The position numbers were made by a program, and so were the translations under genes. Positions 1-10,316 of a stretch of DNA of 64,000 nucleotides are shown piece by piece (positions within the stretch are counted from its first letter, which is position 1; every line of letters starts with the position of its first letter). This DNA comes from Ophiosphaerella korrae (taxonomy: Eukaryota > Ascomycota > Dothideomycetes > Pleosporales > Phaeosphaeriaceae), in contig JALNQF010000008.1 of NCBI GenBank assembly GCA_028456385.1, positions 496,001 to 560,000 of the forward strand, read 5' to 3'. The notes under the pieces were generated by a model. That model saw nothing but the letters and a program-made list of their open reading frames with translations, was not told the origin of the DNA and ran no database searches.

Positions 1-663
1 GCCTTCTAGTCGTTGTCTAAATGCTTCCTTCTCCTCGAACTCAGCTCGACTCATTTCAACCTTTGGAATTTCTTCTTCTGCTATCTTGTCAAGGTAACCT
101 ACTTGAGCCACTGTATTTTCTCGTTGCTGACTGAAGTGCCCTCTGGGCTGATGTGGTGGTTGAAATTGAGGGTGTTGTAGTGATGTGGGACTGGCTTGAT
201 TGTGAGTTGCTGGATATGGCCTTTGCAGCACCCTTGGGGCAGATGCACTAGGAGTGGGCTGTGTCATTGGCGAGCTTTGAACATGGGGAGTCTGTTGAGG
301 GGGCCTGGGGTCCTGCTGTCTGGCTGCATTTTGTGCCGACTGGGACGAGACAGTTGCTTGGGGGTGAGTTGCAGTTTGGGATATGTTGTGGTGATAGACT
401 GGATTGTTAAAGTTATTTCCTCTGCCCCGTCTAGGTGGTGCGGAATGTGGAACATGACTGTTCTGTTGCTCCTGACTGTGCTCAGGACGGTGCTGGCGGT
501 TTCTGTCACCGCGCCAGGGCCCACCACGACCACGGCCTCGTCCCCGCTGGAAGGAATGGGCGCCCTGGCTATTCTGGCCGTGTGCGATCCTGACGTTGCC
601 GAGTATCATGCCGCGCAACTGATTTTCCAGGGCACTGTGATCTGATTCGGCCGATTGCTCCAT
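1..663 (-). CDS. N-terminal part of RG-rich protein, possibly CutA/Cid-type nucleotidyltransferase (3' end outside window)
   Basis: An uninterrupted reading frame of 221 codons runs from an ATG at 663 leftward off the window, so only the N-terminus is present. Residues about 35-85 are rich in RG/RGRG and Asn/His, followed by a long Gln/Pro-rich disordered stretch. Just before the window edge the sequence becomes ordered and charged, with YLDKIAEEEIPKVEMS followed by EKEAFRQRLEG. That pattern of a disordered RNA-binding-like N-terminus leading into an 'EIPK...EKEAFR..LE' helix resembles the segment preceding the catalytic domain of fungal PAP/25A non-canonical poly(A)/oligo(U) polymerases (CutA/Cid13 group). 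The catalytic domain itself is not in the window, so the function is an inference from memory of family style. The gene is divergent from TFIIF alpha and shares its 385-bp upstream region. Confidence 0.55.
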   Translation of the reverse strand, partial: MEQSAESDHSALENQLRGMILGNVRIAHGQNSQGAHSFQRGRGRGRGGPWRGDRNRQHRPEHSQEQQNSHVPHSAPPRRGRGNNFNNPVYHHNISQTATHPQATVSSQSAQNAARQQDPRPPQQTPHVQSSPMTQPTPSASAPRVLQRPYPATHNQASPTSLQHPQFQPPHQPRGHFSQQRENTVAQVGYLDKIAEEEIPKVEMSRAEFEEKEAFRQRLEG

Positions 664-1048
664 AATGATATTGAGCGAGAACCGCTCGTGGCGGGAGCTG
701 AAGCAGGGTCTACGCGCCACAGGCCAGCGCCGGAGCTTGTTGGGCTGACTGCTTGAGGCCCTATTCACTTGCCGCTATTGTTGTTTGTTGCGCGGGCGGT
801 GTGCTCTGTCTGGCCTAGGTGACTTTTATGGGCCATGGCCAAACTGGGACTAGTATAGAGCTCTGACGTTGCTTCGGACCTGGGAACGTCTGCCTCGCCC
901 TCTTCTTGTAGGACAAAGCCCATTGCGGCCTCTCTTGTCCTGCCTTTCCTCTCCATCTTTTCCTCACGCCCACGCCGCCACGCCACATACACCGCCCTAT
1001 CCTCAACCCCAGCATCATCACACCAATCCACACACCCCCACCCTCGCT
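664..1048. promoter_or_regulatory. Shared upstream region of two divergent genes
   Basis: These 385 bases separate the ATG of the RG-rich gene (663, minus) from the ATG of TFIIF alpha (1049, plus) and must hold both core promoters. The right half (about 900-1040) is strongly C/T/A-rich on the plus strand, as is common for fungal 5' leaders. The frame of TFIIF alpha stays open upstream to 869 but without an ATG, so it is leader rather than coding sequence. Confidence 0.5.
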
Positions 1049-3130
1049 ATGAACAGGAACCCGCCAGCGCCTTCTGCGCCCGCCGCGGCAGGCGGACAGC
1101 AACCGCCCGTCCGTCGCCCTCGTCCGCGTCCAAAAGACTCCGGGCCACTGCGCGCACCACGGAGGCCGCTGAAGAATATCACGCGCCCAATGGTCTCGCT
1201 GACGCAGATGAACGAGACGAAAAAGCCCAGCACCGCGCCCAGCACCTCCGACACCAGGCAGGAGATGGACGCATTGCGGCATGAATTTCTCAGCAAAGGC
1301 GCCAGTACCTTCCCCCTCATCGTCACTCGCCGCGACCTCAAGCAACTGCGACACCACGTCATGCGCCTACAGAGCAAGGGCCGCGCCGACATCGAGGACA
1401 AAGAACACTTCACCCCCCCAATCCGCCTCCATCGCCGGGACCCACGCGCGCCGCCCAGTGGTGTAGGATCTCACTATGAAGAAGAAGATACAAAGGAAGA
1501 CATGGAAGAGATCAAAGAGCGCGAGCGCATCGAACTGCAAAAGGAAGATCGTCGTAAGATCCGCGAGGAGAACCAGGCCAAGATCGCCCCAACAGGCAAG
1601 ACAAAGCCCCAGGCATTCCAAAAGAAGACAGAGCAGAAGTTTAGGCCCGACGATACACCTGAGGCGAAGAAGCGACAGCTCCTGCGCTATGAAGAAACCC
1701 TACCTTGGCATCTGGAGGACTTCGAAAACAAGCAAACCTGGGTCGGCACCTACGAGTCAGAGCTCTCCGAGGCTCATGTGATGCTCTCAACCGACCCCTC
1801 CAATCCACACGGCCCTATCCGCTTAGCACCTATGGAGCGCTGGTATAGATTCAATGTCAAGGGCAAAGTCAAGCCAACAGGCGAAGATATAGACAAAGTT
1901 ATGTACAAGGTTGAAAACGTGCCAGGCTTCTTGAAGAGCATTGAAGCACGAGCTGTCAAGAGGGAGTTGGATCATGAGCGATCACGCACGCGCATTGGTC
2001 TGAGCACAAGAGTTGGTGGCGGCGCTGATGATGAGGGCAGGATTCGGCGCGTACGTAACGATGGTGGCGGTTTTGTGAAACGCGAGGCAGATGCCGATGA
2101 TATCGATTTCAATCTCGACGAAGACTTCGCCGACGACGAAGAAGGCCTCAACGGCTTGTTTGAGGGAGAGGCCGAGGATGTGAAGGAGGCCGAGGAGAAG
2201 CTCAAGCGCGATCAGTTGAACGCTGCACTTTGGGATCGACCAGATGAGTCGGAGCTCACGCGACAAGAGGAGCGGGATAAGAAGGAGGCCGAAGATATCA
2301 AGGCCATGGAGAAAGAGTACAGGAAGTCACTGGCTAAGCGCGAGAAGCAGTATGACTATATTAATAGCGATCAAGAAAACCCGTACTGGACATCCAGTGA
2401 CTCCGACACTGACTCGGAGACGGAGCGGTTGCGAGCCAAGGAGGAAGAAGAGAAGAAAGCTCTGGAGGCGAACGGCAAAGCCCCCGATGGCGGTAATATT
2501 GCCTCCGGTGCCTCAACTAAGGGCACTAACACACCCTCGGGGAACCATAAGTCTGTTGACATCAAGGGCAAGAAGCGGCCTGGCTCACCTAACCTCTCCG
2601 AAGCTAGCGGCAATGAATCGTCACGAAAGAAGCACAAGAAAAACCGTGACAAGCTCCTTGACGGATCACGAAAATCTGCTCTGGGAAGCTTCAAGGGTGC
2701 TGCATCTGGTAGCGACAGCGAGATGACAGATGCCGGCAAGATCAATAAAAAGAAGAAGTCCAAGCTTGTAATTGGTGCCTCGCCGAGCGGCAGCCCAGGC
2801 GCAAGTCGTGCAGGGAGTCCCGCGGCACCACAGCCCAATGGCAGTCGTGCTGCTAGCCCCGCCGCTGCATCTCCAAAGCCTAGCATCCCTTCCGCCAAAG
2901 AGATCTACGAGTCTTTGCCCCCTGAAGGCATGAACATTCAGACTTTGATCGCCAAATTTAGAGGCCGCGTCGATAAAGCGAGCAGTCAGGTGTTCATCAA
3001 ACTTGTCAAGGCAGTCAGCAGCTTCGATAAACAGAACAGCTGGCTGACACCACTCGCCCAATTGCCTTCAGAGGAAAGCATCAATACCTTTATGAACTCG
3101 GCGAAGCAACCTAAGCCTGCGTCGGGATAG
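1049..3130 (+). CDS. TFG1: Transcription initiation factor IIF, alpha subunit (RAP74/Tfg1)
   Basis: Intron-less 693-residue protein. It is the large subunit of TFIIF, which escorts RNA polymerase II into the preinitiation complex in the nucleus. The N-terminal 90 residues are Pro/Arg-rich. The Rap74 dimerisation region lies around residues 205-335 and is recognisable from LPWHLEDFENKQTWVGTYES and, further on, MERWYRFNVKGK. A long acidic and Lys-rich linker with serine blocks follows (about 380-600). The C-terminal 75 residues (from SAKEIYESLPPEGMNIQTLI) form the winged-helix domain that in the family binds the FCP1 phosphatase and TFIIB. The start is the first ATG in frame. Length is close to other fungal Tfg1 proteins. 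Recognition of the family is firm. Confidence 0.93.
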   Translation: MNRNPPAPSAPAAAGGQQPPVRRPRPRPKDSGPLRAPRRPLKNITRPMVSLTQMNETKKPSTAPSTSDTRQEMDALRHEFLSKGASTFPLIVTRRDLKQLRHHVMRLQSKGRADIEDKEHFTPPIRLHRRDPRAPPSGVGSHYEEEDTKEDMEEIKERERIELQKEDRRKIREENQAKIAPTGKTKPQAFQKKTEQKFRPDDTPEAKKRQLLRYEETLPWHLEDFENKQTWVGTYESELSEAHVMLSTDPSNPHGPIRLAPMERWYRFNVKGKVKPTGEDIDKVMYKVENVPGFLKSIEARAVKRELDHERSRTRIGLSTRVGGGADDEGRIRRVRNDGGGFVKREADADDIDFNLDEDFADDEEGLNGLFEGEAEDVKEAEEKLKRDQLNAALWDRPDESELTRQEERDKKEAEDIKAMEKEYRKSLAKREKQYDYINSDQENPYWTSSDSDTDSETERLRAKEEEEKKALEANGKAPDGGNIASGASTKGTNTPSGNHKSVDIKGKKRPGSPNLSEASGNESSRKKHKKNRDKLLDGSRKSALGSFKGAASGSDSEMTDAGKINKKKKSKLVIGASPSGSPGASRAGSPAAPQPNGSRAASPAAASPKPSIPSAKEIYESLPPEGMNIQTLIAKFRGRVDKASSQVFIKLVKAVSSFDKQNSWLTPLAQLPSEESINTFMNSAKQPKPASG

Positions 3131-3686
3131 AGACCTAGACACGGTCTCGGTGCTAAGTAACAAGCCTGTCGTTAGCACTACATGGCGTAATGTCGGGGTA
3201 GTTAGATTATCATAGCGGAGTTTCTGGCGATTCAACATTGGTTTAGGCAGGATTTCTTAGAACTTGTCAGACCTGCACATTGACTTTCGTTATTCATATT
3301 TGCATGCACAGCACAAATAGACCGCATCGAACAAGCAAGATACTATAAAACTTCTTTCATGACGTGTAGCATACCGTTTACCTACCTAATACGGTCATAA
3401 ATGTTTTGTGCGTAAGCTTTCTAGCTCAGTCCTACACTCTTTAGCGTTTTACAATCAATTGACATGATTGGTGGTCCTATCGGATATAACCACGCTTGCT
3501 AATTAGTATCTAATGCTTTCCGGACGGCATCGGAAAGAGGAAAAGTCTATGACGGGATTACCGTAATAGAGTGGAGCAATTTGCAGTCTCCCTTTTTTTT
3601 TTTTTTTTTTTTCTTGTGCGCCAGTTATTGCTTCTTGTTACATTTCCAACTGTGAAGGAACATGAGATCCAAATGACTACAGGCAA
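3131..3686. other. Intergenic: 3' flank of TFIIF alpha and upstream region of MFS gene
   Basis: No coding sequence seen. An uninterrupted run of 20 T lies at 3593-3612, about 75 bp before the MFS start codon. Such a poly(dA:dT) tract is a typical nucleosome-excluding promoter element in fungi. The rest is unremarkable AT-leaning sequence. Confidence 0.5.
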
Positions 3687-5444
3687 ATGACGACTACCGA
3701 GGTAAAGAGTAGTGGCGATCGGGGTCCGATGACTGGATCGCAAGACCTAGTTCCGATATCAACTTCAGCTTCAACGCCAGACATACTGCAGCATGACTTA
3801 GGGGAATTGAAGACACAGCCCCAGATCTCAAGATGGCGTCGCGCTTACAACATCTTAACATGGACACCCCCAAATTGCCGCTGGGATCCCGCCAAACCAC
3901 CGCAGTTTTCCATGGGAATGAACGTTTTATTCGCATTCGCGGCTGGCTGTACGTCTTCATCTCTAAATATTCATAACTTAATTCTTTACTAATTCCAAAG
4001 TGTATAGTCACGGTAGCCAATCTCTATTACAGCCACCCGATCCTCAACATCTTGGCCCGTGACTTTGGCGTAAGATATGAACAAGTGGCGCAAATCCCTA
4101 CGGTTATGCAAGCAGGATATGCAGCCGGTCTACTGTTCTTATGTCCATTGGGAGACTTGGTGCCACGCCGGCCATTCGTTATCGGATTGGTTTTCTTCAC
4201 AGCAACCATGTGGTGAGTCTTCTTCCTCGTCGAGTAAAGGATTTGACGAATTAGAAACTATGAAGGCAGTATATTGATTTGCGAATAGGCTTGGTTTATG
4301 TCTGACCAATGATCTTGGTGTTTTCACTGCCATATCGTTCATTACGGCGGTCACTACGGTCACACCACAACTAATGCTGCCGCTAGTCGGAGACCTTGCG
4401 CCTCCGAACCGTAGAGCAGCCGCGCTATCCATTGTTGTATCTGGTCTCATGATGGGCGTCCTTGTTGCTCGAGTTCTCTCTGGGACTATGACAAATTTTG
4501 TCAGCTGGCGCGCTGTATACTGGATGGCACTCGGACTGCAGTATCTCATTTTCGTTCTGCTCTGGCTCTTTATGCCCAACTACCCTGCTACAAACTCCAG
4601 AATGAACTATTTTAGGATCTTGTGGGATATCATCATGATGCTTGGGAGACATTCTGTGCTGGTACAGGCGTGTCTTTCAGGTTTACTTTGTTCCGCACCG
4701 TTTACATCGTTTTGGACAACGTTGACGTTTTTACTTGCCGGGGAACCCTACCGCTATAACTCCCTTACCATTGGACTTTTCGGTCTCATTGGCATAGGTG
4801 GTATGGTTTTATCGCCCGTGTTTGCACGACTCGTGACGGATCGCTTCGTACCGCACTTTACCGTCTTATTCGGGCTGAGTTGTAGTCTATTGGGCGTTTG
4901 CCTGGGAACATATCTTGGCACCTTTTCTGTCGCCGGTCCAATACTACAGGCCCTTCTGGTCGATTTTGGAAATCAGATTGCACAAATTGCGAACAGATCC
5001 AATATCTATAGCATCGAACCAAAACGCCGTAATGGTGTGAATACGGCTTTCATGGTATCCGTATTCTGCGGTCAATTGATCGGCACTGCAATGGGGAATC
5101 ACATTTATGCTGCTGCAGGTTGGATTGGGTCGGGGAGTGCCAGCGTAGGTTTGATTGGTGCTGCCATATTGGTTATTTTGGCAAAAGGTCCATGGGAAGA
5201 GAGATGGTTTGGTTGGGGGGGTGGGTGGAATATGAAGAAGAAGGACCCCAGTAGTGCGGATGGAAAAACCAATGAGAAGATACATGCACAGAGCGAAGTT
5301 AAAGGGGATGAAGAGATGGGAGTGGAAGAGAAGATACTGGGGGAAGGCACTGCTGAGGAGAAGAACGAGGGCCTACCAGACGAAAGTAAGAAGGCCAAGA
5401 GTCTGAGGAACAGCAAGGATGCGATCAAACAGACCAAGGGCTGA
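3687..5444 (+). CDS. Major facilitator superfamily transporter (12 TM)
   Basis: Three exons: 3687-3948, 4008-4212 and 4289-5444, giving 540 residues. A hydrophilic N-terminus of about 80 residues precedes the first membrane segment (MNVLFAFAAG, continuing after intron 1 as FTVANLYYSHPIL). The loop after TM2 carries PLGDLVPRRPFVIG, the MFS motif-A region. About twelve hydrophobic segments follow, then a Lys/Glu-rich cytoplasmic tail of about 80 residues. The family moves small solutes with protons across the plasma membrane; the substrate cannot be read from the sequence. The sequence looks like the bacterial-type drug/solute antiporter branch (VANLYYSHPIL). Introns are 59 and 76 nt with GTACGT and GTGAGT donors. 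The stop lies only 40 bp from the stop of the convergent HGH1 gene, so the mature transcripts probably overlap. Confidence 0.88.
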
Positions 5445-5484
5445 TCTTTTGCAACATCTACACCTATAAATTTTACATAGAGGT

Positions 5485-6795
5485 CTATAAGATATCAACT
5501 ATTCTTTCATCCTCGTCGTCTTTGTCATCCTTTAGTTCAACCATTCTCCCACTATCACCACCAGCGCCACTTGGTATGTCTTCTTCTTCGCCTTCTTCTT
5601 TCCGCTGGATGATTTGTACAACTCGGTCGCATGCTTCTCGTACATCCTCGTTATCAACATGCATGTGACACTCCCGGATGATCGGATATATTTTGACCCG
5701 CCTAAGCACCTCTCTTGCTTCCTTTGTTGTGCTCAAGAGCAACAAAGTCTCTAGGTGCGTCTTCATGATCTCAGGATCCTTTTCTCGCTCCTTGTCAGGT
5801 TCAAGGAGTTGTAGCTCATCTAGCATGCCCTCGGTGTCATCGTCTGAGTACTCTTCAGGACCCATGAGTGGGAGGAGGATGTAGGGCAGAAGATTAGCGC
5901 CTATCGATGGAGGCGGCAGTGTTGGATCTGGATTAAGATTTGAAAGCAGTACAGGATGTGCGGGAACTAAGAAAGCAATATTCTTGATCGTAGAAGCTAC
6001 ACCAAGGCGTCGGATGTGTGAAGCATGATCAGTGAAAACTTGTATTTTGGTTATTGGGATGATATTTCCATCATGCTCTTGAGGCGTTGTTAGGTACTCG
6101 CGACCCTTCGGGAATTTGGCCAGGTCGGCGAAAAAGTAGGACAAGTAATCAAAATCGGCGTCTTTGTTGTATGCGCCAGCTGCTCCCTTGACAAAGCAGT
6201 CCATGAGTTGGTCCATGGCCCACTTGGATTTCGAGAGGCCTTCTGGTACGCTGCGCTTCAGTTCTAATACTCGTTGTAGTGAGTCATCCTTTGCCATATT
6301 AGCGAGAAGCATCGCGATCTCATTTGCACTCTGCTCCTTGGGGTTCTATTGTCCACGTTAGCTCTAATTAGTCTACATGGTATTGCTGCGGTCAACTGAC
6401 ATACTGTTATCCGCGATAGAAGAGTCTCGAGCAGCGCATCATCTTTTGCAAGCGATTTGAGGACTTCGCCATCCGAAGAAATGTTGATGAGGATTGTGAG
6501 CGCGTTTTTCGCTATCGGTGCATAGTCTTTTACAAGAAGCTTGAGGTCTTTGACCGGTTCTAATTGGTTTCGTTTGAACAGAGCTACATCCGATTGTGAG
6601 TACCCGACAAGATGCTCAGCCGCTATGAAGTGTTAATATTGTTATATAGTGGGGTGGAGAGGTCATGCTCACCAGCTTGTCGAATCTGGGTGTTGCCATG
6701 ATGGAGGAACTCGACGAGCTAGAAGGATGATATAAGCCACAAAAAATAAGTAGGATAAACCGGATATGACATACTTCTTCTAATTCCGTGGGCAT
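5485..6795 (-). CDS. HGH1: HGH1 homologue, eEF2-folding chaperone (DUF383/DUF384 armadillo-like protein)
   Basis: Four exons on the minus strand: 6775-6795, 6673-6718, 6405-6622 and 5485-6345, encoding 381 residues (yeast Hgh1 is of similar size). The first exon encodes only MPTELEE. Helical-repeat sequence follows (LVEFLHHGNTQIRQAAAEHL), then the DUF383 region (NMAKDDSLQRVLEL, DFDYLSYFFADLAKFPKGR) and the DUF384 region near the C-terminus (KTHLETLLLLSTTKEAREVLR, REACDRVVQIIQ). The last 40 residues are very acidic. In yeast Hgh1 works with TRiC/CCT and Hsp90 in the cytosol to fold translation elongation factor 2. Family assignment is from recognition of these blocks. Confidence 0.9.
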
Positions 6796-8105
6796 ATTGG
6801 TGGTGGCTTTTGCTGCGGTGCAGTGAACAATGACGAACTTTTTTTCGGCTCCCAAAGTTAAGGTTATCGATAAGCAGACTAGCGTGGTCACCGACAAGTA
6901 TGATTATGCACAACTTCACCGTTCACCGCTCGCCGTTCGCCGTTCGCCGTTCGCCGTTCACCGTTCACTGATTGATTACTTCAATTTAGTCATGCGTGTT
7001 TTTCCTTTTTTTTTATAAGGACGACCTCACTCGATAGTTACACATTCTCAGACTCATGATGAGGCTACCTTGCCTCCTGCCAGCCCACAGTCTTAATCCT
7101 CCTGCGTCAGTAGTATGGACGATCTCAGAAATCATGAGCCCTCACATCTTATTCCACAACACTCAGCTGAACACTGGATTAATTTACTTTGATAGACTTG
7201 TCATCCGTACATGTTCACGGATAGAGAGAATGGCCTCATTTCATATCTCACTAATTCGCTTTAGGATTAGGGGCGGCTACACATCACCCACCTCTAACAA
7301 TCCCACTGCGTAGCCGCCAGGCTCTACGTGGCTTTACGCCTGCTGCTGACAACGAAAACCAACGCGATTTTCAATGCCAGTAATTCCATCTATCCCCATA
7401 GCTCCATCCTTGCGTGAGGGCCGAGAATAGGGTCAAAAAGATGAAGTGCGCTCGGAAGCAGTGAGTGCCGGATGCCTTCCTTCGCAATGTATGCTAGGAG
7501 GCCAGAGGTTGCGGACGGACATGGTTCTCCGCGTTTGGGAAGGATAGCTAAAGTGCCTAGCTAAAAAACTATCTCATGGCTCAAAATAGACATTCGAGAT
7601 GATCGCGTCGGCCCGCGAGCTCGTCACGCACACTACTTCCATCCAATCACAATGGCATACGACCCTGGTAAGACCCTTGATGGACCTGCAGCGCAGTGGA
7701 GCGTTGGCGCTTACTGCATAGGCCAGCCAACCACCAAAATTATAACCGCCACCCACCAACTGTTCGAAGCGCCGAGGATTACACACGTTGTGATTGGACC
7801 CTTGTGGCCGCCACTACATCCGAAAGGGGTATTCCTGCATGGGAAACACATCTCAACCGCTATTGCCCTCGACTCAGTGTCAAGGTTTTACCGATCTCTC
7901 GGCAAGTGTTGAAGCGGGATGGCCTTATAATCTTTATCCCCAGATTATCCGATATCTCAGGCATGCGTACTGCAGTCGTGCTTCTTGCGGTACTGTTCTG
8001 AGCTTTTGCACGTCTCGTTTGCACGGTTAACCATCGTTCCGACCAAACAATTCAGTTATTTTCGGAGGGTGCATATACTAAAAGAGAAACCGTCAAGATA
8101 TCAAC
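6796..8105. other. Intergenic: divergent promoters of HGH1 and the 8.1-kb gene
   Basis: 1.3 kb without a convincing gene. It holds a GC-rich tandem heptamer (see 6914-6970) just upstream of HGH1 and a run of T at about 7004-7013. Frames open at 7652-7912 and 7696-8001 but neither has recognisable composition or splice context. Confidence 0.45.
6914..6970. repeat. Tandem heptamer microsatellite (CGCCGTT/CACCGTT)n
   Basis: About seven consecutive copies of a 7-bp unit, alternating CGCCGTT and CACCGTT, with point variants at both ends. It lies about 120 bp upstream of the HGH1 start codon, within its probable promoter or 5' leader. Confidence 0.85.
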
Positions 8106-10316
8106 ATGGCGGGCCCGGCTCTACAGCTGTTCCCTCCTCCACCTCGAGCACCAAGGCAAACAAGCCCAAATAGACGGCCTTCCCCTCACATCAAGCCGCC
8201 GACACCAGAACCGACAGCACCAAGAATGGACAGTGCAAAGAGCACTAAGCCCCCAGTCGACTTTCATGAGCTTGTCATCCAAGTCAACTCAGTTCCAGTG
8301 TCCCCTTCAGGCACGGCAGTACCAGCACCAGCACCATCAATGGCTCCGGTATTAGCAGCTCCTCCACGAGCACATTTCGCCAACACACATGCAACAAGGA
8401 CGCCCCCTCAAGTGAACTTACCAACCTTCGAGTCTCCCTCGCAACAAAGAGTAGCATCACCATGCATGTCAATAAACGAAGACCACTACACTAAACAGCA
8501 AGCACGCGTCGCCAGCCCAGACCGAAACCGGGCCGCATCGCCTGCTTTTTCAACTTGCGAAACACTTGTTCGTGCCAACAGCACGGCAACACGAGTGCGA
8601 AGCATGTCGCCAGTACCAATGCGATCGATGTTCCCAGTATATGATCCCACTGTGGCCCTCAGCAACCAGGCATACAAGCCCCCACAAGCGTCACCAACCC
8701 AGCTTGCACGAACACAAATCAGCAGATCCCCGTACTCTACTGACTCCTATGTACCTCATAGCAATATTAGAGGAGGCAATTCGACAGTTCCTCCGCCACC
8801 TCCAAAGCCTTTCTTTACGCCTTCACACCTACTTGACAATCTATGGCTTGCGACCAACGGCCAAGAAGATCCCTCTATCCAACTATACACCCTACGGATG
8901 CATAGGGCAACAGCAGCGAATCCTACCATCACATTTGGTACAACACCATCTTTGCCATTCTACAGCCTGGCTCAATCAAATTATGCAAACGGAAATGATA
9001 TTCCCAGCATCATGAACGAACTCTTGATTCAGCGACACCACCCCACTCAGCCACGTGTGCTCCCCATAGCACATCTCGATCTTATTGCACCACCATCATT
9101 AGATACTGACATGTTCAATTCTCAACAACAAGAAGCTACCACCCTCATTACCACGATCTACCCAAAGCTAGCTGCCCTTCAAGCTCTAGATGCTGCTGCT
9201 AACTCCCCAGCTGCTTCACATATTGCCTTGGCAGATCCTGGTGCACAGTCGCCAGCTGCGCAACGATTAGCTGAAGATGTTTTGGCTAGTGCAGCTCAGC
9301 GGGAGTGCTGCGCGCTTGCATGGACAAGAGATGATCCACAACAACAGGCTAATCCATGGGCAAAGCATATTCCATCGGAAGGCTCATATCAGCTGCATCA
9401 CCCTACGCTTGGATCCTTCCCAATTAAAATTGAGGGTGACTGTTCTGTTATCAACGCTGCCTCAACACGCCCAATCACAGCATTCTATGGTCACGGAACA
9501 CCGATGACTCCTCAATCTACGGCAGGAAAGCCTGCCTCGATTACAATCGTGAATCCCTTCGTTCTTTCTCCGATTGCGTCACGCACGAATGCCTTCTCCC
9601 CACTCCCACCCCCGCCTCGTATCGATGGCATGAATCGTCCTATCTCTATGACGCCCTCCGAGATGTCAATTGGACAATTACCAACAACCACTGATGCGAC
9701 CGCCGACGACGCCATCCTTGGTCGCCTTGACTTCAACAACGATGCGCTAACTCTCAATCTTGCCGCAATTACGCGTTTCGGTAATCCATTCCTTGTCGAT
9801 GTCGTCGCCTCAACTCTTCTTGCCGTTGCTGTTGCTGAGGCTACACGAGGACGCAAAAGCAGAAAAGCAAGCCAGGAAAGCTTCGAGCCACCACCTCCTA
9901 GCTACCTTCTGACACACCAGAAAGAAGATACTGCAAAGGCGTTCAAAGACTCATTTACAGAAGGTTTCCGAGGTATTGGTGGCAAGAACAATGCACCTAT
10001 TAGTGGTGCGAGTCTTAAGAAGTTTGCTTCGTCCATGAAGAGCTCTGCGACCAGTCGAAGTGCGAGTACCAGCTGCGACAAAGACATCGAACTGGGTGAT
10101 TGGTATGGGCGGGATAAGACCAGATCAAAAGAGACAAAAGAAGAAAAGAAGGCTCGAAAGAAGCAAGAAGAGCAAGAGAAACTGCCTCTCGTAACCAGAA
10201 CTATTATTAATGTTCTCACATTTGCATTCAAGAGCGTGGTATTTGTGATCAAGATTGCAATCAAGATCGTTGCGGGTGTCATCGTTATGATCACAAGGAA
10301 TTTCAGTAAGCTGTGA
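8106..10316 (+). CDS. Unknown protein with Pro/Ser/Ala-rich body and hydrophobic C-terminal tail
   Basis: Single-exon gene for 736 residues; I do not recognise a family. The first 250 residues are disordered and rich in Pro, Ser, Thr and Ala, with repeated 'RVASP/RAASP' motifs like kinase-target sites. A folded-looking middle part (about 240-470) contains HLLDNLWLATNGQEDPSI and FSTCETLV-type segments. A moderately hydrophobic helix lies at about 560-580 (LVDVVASTLLAVAVAEA). A Lys/Glu-rich coiled-coil-like stretch (about 665-700) precedes a 30-residue hydrophobic tail with interspersed Lys ending in ITRNFSKL, compatible with a tail anchor or amphipathic membrane helix. The start ATG follows an A-rich leader (ATATCAACATGG). 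Possibly a lineage-restricted membrane-associated protein. Confidence 0.75.
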   Translation: MAGPALQLFPPPPRAPRQTSPNRRPSPHIKPPTPEPTAPRMDSAKSTKPPVDFHELVIQVNSVPVSPSGTAVPAPAPSMAPVLAAPPRAHFANTHATRTPPQVNLPTFESPSQQRVASPCMSINEDHYTKQQARVASPDRNRAASPAFSTCETLVRANSTATRVRSMSPVPMRSMFPVYDPTVALSNQAYKPPQASPTQLARTQISRSPYSTDSYVPHSNIRGGNSTVPPPPPKPFFTPSHLLDNLWLATNGQEDPSIQLYTLRMHRATAANPTITFGTTPSLPFYSLAQSNYANGNDIPSIMNELLIQRHHPTQPRVLPIAHLDLIAPPSLDTDMFNSQQQEATTLITTIYPKLAALQALDAAANSPAASHIALADPGAQSPAAQRLAEDVLASAAQRECCALAWTRDDPQQQANPWAKHIPSEGSYQLHHPTLGSFPIKIEGDCSVINAASTRPITAFYGHGTPMTPQSTAGKPASITIVNPFVLSPIASRTNAFSPLPPPPRIDGMNRPISMTPSEMSIGQLPTTTDATADDAILGRLDFNNDALTLNLAAITRFGNPFLVDVVASTLLAVAVAEATRGRKSRKASQESFEPPPPSYLLTHQKEDTAKAFKDSFTEGFRGIGGKNNAPISGASLKKFASSMKSSATSRSASTSCDKDIELGDWYGRDKTRSKETKEEKKARKKQEEQEKLPLVTRTIINVLTFAFKSVVFVIKIAIKIVAGVIVMITRNFSKL

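Noticed and set aside
196..645. Open frame of 149 codons on the plus strand
   Set aside because: It is antisense to the RG-rich coding frame, which has coherent composition to the window edge; the plus-strand translation is Cys/Trp/Leu-rich noise.
7652..8001. Two overlapping plus-strand frames before the 8.1-kb gene
   Set aside because: No recognisable domain, no splice context, and ordinary length for a GC-neutral intergenic region.
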